Shown piece by piece: positions 35,501-47,500 of a DNA stretch of 64,000 bases. Below the pieces are notes generated by a model that saw only the letters and a program-made list of their open reading frames with translations, searched no databases and was not told the origin of the DNA. The stretch comes from Todiramphus chloris collaris (taxonomy: Eukaryota; Chordata; Aves; Coraciiformes; Alcedinidae): assembly GCA_025345505.1 (NCBI GenBank), contig JANVCC010000047.1:8936413-9000412 (forward strand), written 5' to 3'. Numbering within the stretch: the stretch's first letter is position 1; the number at the start of each line of letters is the position of its first letter. Position numbers and translations under genes: made by a program.

Positions 35501-38500
35501 AAAAAACCCCCTGTAAATTCTTACAAAATCCACAGCCTTAACCCAAGGATTCTCCTGAACCTCAAGGAGGCAGCTGGCACCTATGGCCAGTGTTCTACAG
35601 CCACCCCTCCTCTCTTCTCCGGGAAGTTCTCTGTATCAAGGCTGTTATCACCTGGCTATTATTTTCCCACCACAGTGTGTCTTCCATATGGCTTTTGTAC
35701 GTGCCAGTAGTTGAGTCTAACAGAAACCACAACGGTTCTTACACTTAAAAGAACACAGAACTCGATAGGATCATGCACACCAAAATTCAAGCCAGAAGTT
35801 ACCCAAGCCTTTCTTCACAACAGCCTTTGCTGGTGCGGTGGGACGACGAGCCGCGTTTGGCTTTTCTGCTGGGCCTTCTCTGCAGTCCTCCCCTCTGTAC
35901 CCAGGACAACACTTCCACTCCAGCTCCGTCACTGTCTTATAGGCAACTGTGTACCGAGGTCTGAAGCTCGTTCGGTACCTGCCAGAACAGAAAGCATTTT
36001 TTAAAAGATCCGTAACCAAACCTGCTATTTAGATTATAGCTACAATCAAACCAGAGGGGGCTTTAAGTGAAAATAAATTACTTTCATCTATGATTCAATT
36101 TTCTACTTCAAACATCAAATGAACAAATGTTTCTGTCTGGGATTTAAAGTTCCCTGCACTCAACAGTCGCACCAGGGAGAGCAAACATGGCCACAGAACA
36201 AGGGTGTCCAGCTATGAGCAGAGGGATAATGTGTGGTGGGAAGTGAAGGTTCAACTCATCAGATGCTGCTGAGAGTACCAGTGAGCATTCCGTGGTGTGA
36301 TATACACTCTATACATTCAAACCCTTTTTCCTCTAACTGCTTTTCACTGCAAACCCACCCCTGGGGCTGCTCTGGCAGCAGCTCCTCTGGGTATCAAAAT
36401 GGTCTCTGCCTGCCCTGCAACAGGCTCCACTCCCAGCCTGGCTGGGCTCGTGGGGAGTGTGTTTGGGGCCAGGGAGAACACCGTACAGAAGCAGCCACAT
36501 AAAAGCACACAGAAGTCAACCTCACAGTCCATTAAATATTGTCTTGTACTAATATGGGAAATAACTGCTGAAATAATTCTCAGTTTTTTATTTGGAATCT
36601 TTCACCTTCAAAGACATAATTTTAATGCAATGTCCCACATCCAACAGCCATTTATTGTCCCTTTTTGCTCAACTGCTTAGCAAACTTGGGGCGGGGGAGT
36701 TAAAACATTAACTACTAATCATGAATCAGTTTCTTTTCCAACTCTCTCTTTCCCAATCCTGCCATAATATAGTATAATTTTTGTACTGAGGGAAATCCTC
36801 AGTGTTCTTTTGCACTAGTACTTTATCTGCAACTTCTCATTTTAAGGGGAAAAAGTTACATCGACTAGAGACAACGTCATGTTTTTACCAACTATTTCTG
36901 GGACAAAGAGTAGTTTGTTCTACCAAGCCCCACTGGGTGCTCTTCTGCAGTGGATCTCGCTGGGGAGCAGGGGCAGGCTGGGCTGTGACTGCCCGAGAGC
37001 TGTCAGCTCTCTGAGCCTGTCGGCTGCTCGGCTTCTGGCTCTGGGGACATAAACTCCCCATGGGTTTCTAACCCTTTTTTACCTTGCTATATAAATCAGC
37101 CGCAGGCTGCGCTCCAGCTCATCGCTCCTTTCACAAATTTCACTGCAACATCTGCCGAGCTCTGTTTACAAATGTAAAGTACAGACATCCCCAAGGTCAA
37201 GTGCTTTAAAAATTAAATAGAGGAGAGCGATGCAGAGGGCACCACGGGGAAGGACAACATCCCGGCCACCCAGGAACTGCCTTTTCCTTCCCCCTGATCT
37301 CAAGTGTTAAGCCACATCTCACAGAGGTACTTTGGGTTTGATTCCTTCCCTTCCAACGAGCTGCCAGAGTCAGCAGAGCGACAGGATTAGCTGGATGCTT
37401 GAGTGCTCTGAAGTGGGTTTGGGAGTCACCACGACCTCACTCACAACCACCACTTCTCTGAAACGCAGGCTTTGAAATTCCAGATCAATTTCCACATGCC
37501 GGAAAGGGTCGCACACACTTCTCTCTCATTTCCATAAAACACTTCGCTGCTCCAGCCTTTGTGTGTGTTCCTCTCTAAACCGCCAGGGCAAAACTCCGTC
37601 TCAAAATTACAGGGTTTTGATTCTCTCCAAATGCCATTACACTGTCTAGTTCTTCCTCACAAAGCTTTAAGAATGTAGCTGCAACACATTTTATAAAAGG
37701 ACTAAGAGCTACTTTTATGCAAACCATGCACTTCTGCCCTCAAGTTACAGAACAAGGATTTTTGCTGTACCGTTTCTGCCATTCCTAACATACTTTTGAC
37801 AAGTTTCTCTCTGCACACCTTCTCTGTGGTCACGTTCCTCAGTGCAGACATCTCCAGACAACTTCACCAGCTAGACAAATTGCACAACGCAGACACCTTC
37901 AGATGGCTTCAACATCCGAACAAATCCCGACACAACCAAATACAAAGAAAGGACATAAACAAAGTGAAAGAAACCGAGCTTACTATTTTCCTTATGGGCA
38001 ACTGTTAAAACTTTTCCAAACTCCATCTTAAAAATAAAAAATAGCTCAAAGAAAAGCACAAATTGGACCTATTTTGATTTCAACTACAGCACATCAAACA
38101 CAGACTAACCTGAATCCTAACCTACAATTCTCTTAGAGCAAAATGAAGCTAGAATCCAAATGCTTCCAAAGGTGGCTGTAGAACAGCTCTCCTGCTTTAC
38201 ACCTTGGACTACAGCTACACTCACAGTGGGCTCAGGAACTGAACTGGCCTTGACGTACCTACAACTATTGCTCTCTCTACAGCCAGTCCAGCTGAAGGAA
38301 TCCCACAAGCCAGACCCATTTACTCCAGCGAGTCTGGGGACCGGGCAAACAGTACTCTAGCACTTTTCCCATTTGAACCCAGTCACACAACAGTGATTGG
38401 AAGATCAGAGCTGCATTTGCTGCAGCTCCTCTAGCGATAACACGCTCCAGCCACACCGCGAGGAACGCTGTCACCGTGCCAGCACTGCCCAGGCTCACTC

Positions 38501-41500
38501 GTCCGGGACAGTCCCCAGCATGCACTGGCCCAGGGGAGATTCTCAAGCATACAACAAGTTTTCTAGGGCCAGAACGTTACTCGCTCAGTGATTTCATTGG
38601 AGGAGCTGGAGACTTCCAGGATTTAACAGTCCAACAGCACTGAACACAATCACATTCTTGGTTACAGTTCTGACAAAGACCATAACTTTCCGCACGGGAC
38701 CACATCCTGAGGATAATTCCTGATACTGCATATTTTCATGACAGAGGTCTGGGAGCTACCAGAGTGTACAAATCAGACCTGTCTTTATTACATTTGCAGT
38801 ATTTTTAATCCAACTGCTCACTCACAGTCACAGCAAACATACATCACACAAACACAGCCACACTAAATGCACAAACACAGCCACACTAAATGCACTCAGG
38901 GCAGCTGGAGGGAAGAAATATTGCTTCTTGATGCAGGTAGGCAGAGGCCCATGGTTAGACTATAACCTGCCCAAGTTTCTCATCTTTTACCTTGCATCTG
39001 TGAATCTTTACACAGTTATCTGCAGAAGCAATGTGGTCAAAAGGGTTCAGAAAGTTTCCTAAGTCTTTTAAAGAACTGAGGCTCCGCTATAGTGCCTGTA
39101 TACGCTGGAATGTAGTTAAAAAGTAGTAAAGCATTAAGTCTTCCTTAAGTTGACCTGGATTTCTGGTATCCAAGTAAATGTTAATAAAGACAATTATTTT
39201 TACAAGTGTCTCCAAGATATTTAAAAGAAAAAGTATTCATACGTGGTTACAAGTTACATTGACTACACCAGCATGTACTGTTCCCACTCACCCCTCCTCT
39301 TACGGACTTTCAGGCCAGGATGATGGCCATATCCTTGTGGAGATTTAAGCTAAGTACCACAAATGAAATCATTCTTTTAGAAAGCTCAACGAGAGGGTGA
39401 TTTCAACAGTCTCTAATCTTTCTTCGCAACAAGGAAAATAAGAACAGCTGTTTTTTAGGAGTCTTTCCACAACAGGCTCGTAACTACCAACGCCTACCAC
39501 CTTAGCCATGAATTCAACATGCTGATCAACTGAGAAAACACACTCAGAACACTAAAGCAAACCTCCACTTGTAATAGCCAAGTGTTTCACAGCTGAGATC
39601 AAGTCACACAGTGTGGCAACAGCATTTAAATATTCCTCCTCTTTCAGAGAAAAGTATTTTCTTAGGAAAACGCTTAATTAAAAATCCATGTTTGCTGCAA
39701 ACGCTAGACATTTTGACTAGGGAACCAGCTATCGTTTTCTCATGGTGCTAAACCACAGAAGGAAGCAGTTAGCACTGATATTTGGAATGTCACCTAATAG
39801 CAATAAAACAAATCAGAAACATTTGGCCGAAATCGGTGGGAAAACATATGGCTCAGTTCTGTAACTAGATATTAGCATTGAACCTTTTGGGAGAGAGGAG
39901 ATAAGGGCCACCACATCCTCGCTGCAAAGAGGGGACTGCAGAATCAGCACATGGTTCTACACAAGCAGCATATAAAATGTTTATTCTGAGCACAAAACTT
40001 CAAGGTTGGTCCAAAATTCTGTAGTCATTGGAACAGGTCCCATAATGTCAGCAGCCTGAAAATCACAGTCTTATTGACTAGAAGATAATGAATCTTTACT
40101 ATTAAACACTTTTATTGAATGTAGATCCAGTCTTTGTAAATCCTGTGGTCTGCTCTTGCATGTCCCAGTCCTCCAGTCTCCAAAATAATGCAATGGGAGT
40201 GCTGACACACAGACACTCCCAAAAATACCACCTAGAAGAAACCATTACATGCAATCACAGTTTGACCAAATATTCTTTTATTTGTAGGCTGCAAAGGCTC
40301 CTGCTGAAAATCCGCCTAAGTCAGCCATCTGTACTACATAGTTACTGACACAGAACCAGTTGATCTCAAGCCTTCTGCTTCTCAAGAGAGCAGGCCCAGT
40401 TGCAGCCCCTGCAACTGGTAACAGAAATACCAGTTCCACTGAAATCAGGGAGACTTTCAGCAACTGTCTGTCACAGTGAGTTCCGGCACACCCGTTTCAG
40501 GTGCCTCCTTCAGCTGGGGATTTCAAGATTCTCCTCTGGAGAGATTCCAAACCCGGCTGGACACTGCGATGCTGGGCCCCCTGCTCTGGGTGACCCTGCT
40601 GGATGGAGCAGGGGGGTGGCACCAGAGCATCTCCGGAGGGCCCTTCCAACCCCCACCATGCTGGGGTTCTGTGCCTAGGGACAGGCATTAGCTGCCTGCA
40701 TTTCCATTATGACCCACAGAAATGAGGTCGATGCAGCTGGCAGAGCAGAAACAGGGCTGCACCTCCTCCTGAAGACAGCACTTACAACTGGTTGTGTGGA
40801 CACCACTGACTTTTAAGTCACCACTGCTGCCGCTGTCCCAAGCTCCTACGCTCATACTGACCCCTCTGTACAGCAGACAGTTTAAGTCGGGGTGGGTCAA
40901 ATGGCACCTCTGGGTTTTGTTGGTCTACACCCTCCCTGCTGCAGGGCAGTGTTGGCAGCTAGCTTGTGTTCCAGCCCACAGAGGAGCTTCACCTGACAGG
41001 AACACATCTTTACCATGAGTTTGCCCCAAATGATTTACAGCAAGTGGTGAAGAGACACTCTGACAGGAACAGATGAGCCTGCAACAGTGTAGGTGCTGAG
41101 CAAAAGCAAGCTGTGGAGCTGGGGATCCATCCCAACCACACCTTGCGGCAAATATCTATTTAAAAAGAATTCTAGTGAACCCCAAAAGAGTTTTTGATTT
41201 TGATCTGCCATTAGAGATGATAAAGCTGCTTCTTACAGAGGGACTTAAGGAAGTCTCATCTTTCCACTGCTGCTCTGCCTTTAGCTGGCGGTTTTGCTTT
41301 CCAGCGTTGATGTCAGGCAGGCCAGTACCCGCGGTTGCTGGTGCCAGGGTATGGGCAATTCTTTTTTCTTCAAAAAACCACCACTGACTTTAGCCCCTAA
41401 CCCAATGCCCAGGCCAGTCACAGCCATCTCAGCTGCAGTTCCCAAAAGGACATGATCAGATCTTTATACAAGTTCATAATCAGGCCTTAATTATCAAAAT

Positions 41501-44500
41501 CAAGTAGAGAGTGTTTCAGAATTGCACTGGGAAAAATACAGTTCTGAGGCATTGCTGTGGAACACATCCAGCTACCATGACCCTTGTTAGCACACGTCAC
41601 CAAGGAGGCTCAGCTTCTCCAGGCTTGTGCAGGCACCTCAGGGGGTTTCTAACAAAGTGCGCACTAACGTGTGGCACGGGCAGAGCCTGCACCAGACCCG
41701 TGCTGAGCTAAACCCCAAATGAAACCCTGGCACAAGTGACCCGCACCCTCCCTCCTGCCACAGCCCCAGGGATCGGCTCTCAGTACAGAGGGAGAGAAGC
41801 AGCTTTCCACCACCCCTCAGAAACAGCATCCCCTCATCTACTGGTTCCAGGGAAGGAGCAGAGAATCACAGTGCCCTGATGAGCTCCCGTACGGCCTGGT
41901 CTCTCTCACGTGGTTCTTTCGTGCTGAACATTAGTTCAGTACCAATCTGACAGAATCTGGCTGAATTTCACTGCAGAGTTTGGTTTTTTTTCAGTAAGAG
42001 GAACAGATTACAGAAACTGGCAGAAGATAAAGTTGCTCAGCTTCTCTCAGCAAACACCACAGGGTTTCATTTGTAGCTCCACTCCAGATCTCTAGAAGTG
42101 CCACTGCTCATAACTTAGAGAGTGAATTTTGGTGCCACTCATCTCACTCAGAATTTTTCTATCCAAAAACACTGGTATTCCAAATATGGTTTTCTCTTTT
42201 GGGGGATGTTTCTTTGCGGGAAGAAACAACCAAGGGACTGCACACTCTGCAACATGCCCCCATGTCTCATAGCAGTTACTTCCAGCTGTTGTATATACAT
42301 ACCCATGCACACACAAACACATCTGTCTGTCTGTCTAACTCTCTCTCAGCTGCCAAGGACTCTGTTTTTAAAATGCTGACCACTGAAGTCCAGCTGGACA
42401 TGCCCAAAGAGTACGTTTCATGTTTAAACTGTTAATACTTTCAGTGCTCATGAATTACCACAACTGAAAGCTAAGTAGGGATTCTCCTCTGATTAGCAGA
42501 GAAACCAAGACCCAGGATGCACTTAATGTACGGCCACAGCCGGTGGTCTGTGGCAAGGCTCAAAGCAGAGCTGTGCTCTTAGGATTTACCATCTGGAATA
42601 ATCTCACATGGTTCCTTCCTTTCATTTTGTCACAAGATAAACCTACACCAGTCAACCACATGCTGACAGACCAACCCACTAAATAAAATGGGACAGGAGA
42701 ACCCTGAATATACAGTCAAAGAACCACAGACTGGTTTGGGTTGGAAAGGACCTTTCAAGGCCATCCAGTCCAACCTCCCTGCAGGGAGCAGGGCCATCTG
42801 CAACTAGAGCAGGCTGCTCAGAGCCCCAGCCAACCTCACCTGCAATGGTGCCAGGGATGGGGCAGCCACCACCTCTCTGGGAAACCTGTGCAAGGTCTTT
42901 CAAAAGAAGCAGAGTGATGTAATCTAACAGTGATAGAAAAAGACCGAGTTTGCAACAGGTCACGTGTTAACAACATCCTCGCCTGCCTCCCCTCCTGCAG
43001 CAGGGACCAAGTTTCTCACCTCACACCAGTGGGAAGGTCCAGTGAGGATGCAGAGCACTGTCCCTGATAAAGCCGCCCAAGAAACAGAGCTCCAGTAGTA
43101 TCTCTTCTGCTTCCCTGCCCATGAAATAAGCTCGTTTCTAGGAGCATTCCAAGAAAGAGCTACTGCTGAGCTGACAGACTATCTGAAAACATACACAGAC
43201 AGAATAAATAACCAATGGTTTCATGAATGCAAGAGCTAAGCTGGGACCCAACTTTCATAACAAAATGCAGCATTCTTTGGAGAGCTGATACTTTTCAAGA
43301 CACCAGGTCAAAAGTGAACCAGAGGGGAGAGGAAAGACGAGATGTAAACGCAGAAAAGAAGTCAGATGGGAGTAATAATCTGCAACATGTAGAACTGGCA
43401 CTGCCCACTTTCTAACGGTGTAGAATGTTCCTTGATTATTTGGGTGATTTATGATAAAACAGACTTTACACAGGTCAGCAGCTCCCCAAAATTAAATTTG
43501 TTGTTTTGGCAACAATTCAGTGCTTAACAGAAGAGGCCCCAGACCTCCAGGTCATACATTTCTCAAACCAGGAAAGCATAAAACCTAATTATTTACATGA
43601 ATGTGAACCGAGGAGAGGTTTGCGATTGTTTCTTGAATTACTGCAACAAACTGAAATGATGTGAGAAATGAGAATTCCCTGTTGACGGAGCAGAGAGGCT
43701 CCGTGGCGCGCAGAGGCAGGGATGCACCATTTCAAGCTGAGGAGACAGCCAGGAAAGTTCACCACACCCAGCAGGCGCTCAAAGACTTTCAAACAAGCGC
43801 TCCAGGAAACCGGAGCATGTTCTGAAGATTTTACCGTTTCCTCACTGTTTGCAGTGCCCAAGCCCCGAGGCTCGCCTCCCTGTGCAGTCAGCTGGCTGGA
43901 GCCTGTACAAAGACATTCTGCTTCATACATAATACACCAAGCAGGGGCAAAAAAAAAATAATAAAAATCCTAAAGATCTTTCTAGATATTTGGAAGGGAA
44001 ACATTAAACAGCCCTCGCTTCCATGGCAAGGTTTTGAGTGTCCCAAAGGTTTTTCTCATGAGCTATGCATTGCTGGAAGGCAGTGGCACAGGCAGGCTCT
44101 GCTCTGTGCTGACCTGCCTATCTCAGGTTGGATCCTGCACACTGCTGAGCACTCTGAGGCCGCTCTGCACACTTAATTTCTAGCAACTGGACAGTCTCAT
44201 AGAACACTGCATTGGGCTGGAAACTCCACGTGGGTCTCCTATGCACTCCCAGGCTGACGTGCTCCACCCAGGTCATCCTGGGGTTGCTATTAATGGTGAG
44301 TGGATGAAGCCATTTCACTTGAACTGGAACTCTGATACACTTGCTTTTGATATTAAAATTCCCATCTTTACTCAATATTCTTTTATTAATAAGCACTCAA
44401 TACTGCTTATTAAAAGTGGTGTGTTATCAATTATAATCCTCTATCCTGATAGTTACAATTGCAGAAAACTCGCAGTAACAGTCTCTAAAGTTATTCCAAT

Positions 44501-47500
44501 CTTTTGCCCTGAAATCTTCCTCTCGGCAATGACTAAAACCACGACTGGTTTGGCAGCAGGGTTACTTACGGTCATTTGAAAGTATGAAATGACAAGAAGG
44601 TGGAAAATATTGCTCACTGAGAGATTTGGAGAGGCTTGCTAATTCAGCTATTGATTCAGTCATCACTTCCTTACCATTTCTAAGTACGCACAACCTAGTG
44701 AAATAATGAGCCTGCGTATTAAACATTTATCATTAGAGTTAAGATGAGCAGCTCACCATAAATCACAAAATCCTCTCCCCACAAGGTAAGAATGGGCTAC
44801 AGGACCTCCAGAGGTTCTTCCCAGTCTAAACTGTTTTCTATTTACTACCTTGTACAGGGAAGTCCATCCGCCAGTTCTGCAGCAAGGAAAGCCAGAACAC
44901 ACCTCTCTGTCCCAGCCACTTTGGTTCACTTCAGACTTGAAAACTAATCCCCTACTATTGAAAATGGCTTTGCCCCAGAATTCCTGGCCATCATCTGGAG
45001 CCCCCTCAGCACAGCCAGCATCCCGATGCTCTGCAGCACAAGAAGCAAACCAAACCAGTGGTGTAACTGCAGCCTGCCCCAAAGGGGCTACGCTGACCCA
45101 AGGTGTCTGAGGGAAGCCACAGCCCTAAAGCATGAGTAGGATCCAGACAGAAGGGCAAAGCAGTTTTCTTTTAGAATCAGACACTAGAGTTACAAATTGC
45201 TAATAAAGTTACTAAATTATTCACAAGAAAGCTAGGACAGGAAATTCACAACAAAAGAAGCGGGGAGGGGACAGTTATTTATGAAGCAATATTACATTTC
45301 AAAACATATGAGCTCTTTGTAGTGGAGAAAATCACTAACATTTTTGCAGAAGTATCTTTCAGTCGAATGACCCGCTAATAACAAAGTTCCTCCCTCCTTT
45401 GCTAGTCACAGGTTTAAGAAAAATAAATCAGAAGCCAACATATTTCAAAGGGAACACACTTCAAAGGACCCTTCCGCTTTTTCTTTCTGCTGCCTCTCGT
45501 CCTATCTCTCCAGCAGCCACACTTCAACTCACATTTATCCTTGACACCTTAATGACCCAGAGCATTCACTCACCTTCCAGTGAGGAAATGCACTGCCGAG
45601 CCCAAACACCTATAAACCACTTCAACAATGAAGTGCAATAATTTCCTGAATTTCATCTTCATGCTTCAGGAAATAAACCCTGTAGCCAAACTGAAATTAC
45701 AGTCAACATGGTGCAGTCATTCCAAAAGTGGGTTGGTTTTCTTTCAGACAAATTATATTTTAATGGGCCTAAAAGGTGGGTAAAAACAGTTCATGCACAC
45801 ATATGATTTCTAGGCTCTATCACCAGAGCTTTCTATTTCAAAAAACAAACAAACAAAATCAAAATAATCAGTGCTGACTGTAATCCCTATCTGCAATACA
45901 CACTTTTACGTGAAGAAGGTGGAATTCAGGAGTACAGGTACGTTTCAGGCAGCAAAATGGTCCCATATAAAATGCAGTGAGCTTTTTAATTTAAGTAATT
46001 GCTATGCATAACCTAAACTGCACCTAAACACTAGAAGGGCTCTTTAAACCTAGTCTTAAACTAATTTAAATCAACAGTAAATCCACTGACTGATAAAGCC
46101 CTAATAACAAGTACTGAAGTACTAATACCCCCCATCCATCTATGAGGGAGTTAACAAAGCCTTTGTTTTATCTGAATCTCACTGGCCCCGCTCTCTGCAG
46201 CAGGATGAGCTCTTAGATGAACCACAGTGGATCACACACAGGGACTGCAGTTTATTCGGATGAATATCTGCTATTTAGTTCCTTTTTAACTTCTCTATAT
46301 AAGTGTATAAAGGAAAAAAAGAGAGCAATTTCAGAAAGGTCCACACAGTCATTTCTTTGTTGCTTTTATAGCTCTTTCCTGTCCTTTTTTTTTGTGAACA
46401 TTAGCTAACAAACATACATAAACACACGTTGTTATTCAGACCACTACTGCTACTGAATTAAACAGCACTTTTCCACAGGAATGAATTCAGGGGGTTGCAG
46501 GATTGGAACTGTGTAGTTCAAGAGCTTTGGATTAGTTCTTTCTTACTCTGCCTCTCAGGGAACACGTACACCAGTGACAGACGAAAATAAATAGCTCAGC
46601 CTATAAAGTTTTGAACACAATAAACTGTCAAGATTTTGCTATACCAGATGCTTTCAGTGTTAATCATCCGGTGCTGAAATAGGTACTTGAAATATTTTAA
46701 GAATAAGGAATTATTTGTTGCCATTATAGTTATAAAGAAAATCACAGCAAGGTTCACCAAAAAAAAGTCAAAGTGAGGAAACAAGTATACCATTCTCAAA
46801 AAAACAAGAAACCCCGTGAGACTGGCCACAGCAGGTGAGACCAAACGTCTGTTTAGCCCCACATCCTCTCTCCGACAGCAGCCAGCTCCAGATGCCTAGA
46901 AGAACAAGGCCAGATGATGCCACTTCACAGAACCACAGAGGAATCTGGAAGGGATGGGACCCGTGGAAGTCACCCAGGCTGGGTTTCCCCTTCTGACTCC
47001 TGCCAAAGATCTCACCCACTCAAGCTGTGCTCAGTTCAGGAATTTCCTGAGCTAGAAGCAATGTCTTTGCACTTTTTTCATTATCTACTAGCAGATAGTC
47101 TGAGAAAATCCTAATTTACCGCCTCTGAAGTTCCTTATCTTAATGCCTTGTGATTTATGTGTTCAAAGAGCTCATTTTCAACCCCTCCTCGTTCCATAGC
47201 TCCACTACGCAGACTCCGCTCAGAGGGCACACCCCATTACACAGCCACAAGTCCAAACTGGCCAGTTCCACTCTCCATCAGGGAACAAGAGAAGTTACAC
47301 AAGGCGCTGTTATTCAGCTGGCTGTTGCCTTTGTTATTTCCCTCCGATTCCCGTGTTTAGATATTCCAATAAAGAAAAGCTGGTTTTTAACAAAAATAAC
47401 AATCCAAACAAACAGAAAGCAGTACATCTGAATGTCAAACGCCCAACACCTATTGTCACAGCACCAGGGTGGCAGCGTCACCAATGTCCACTGCTTCATT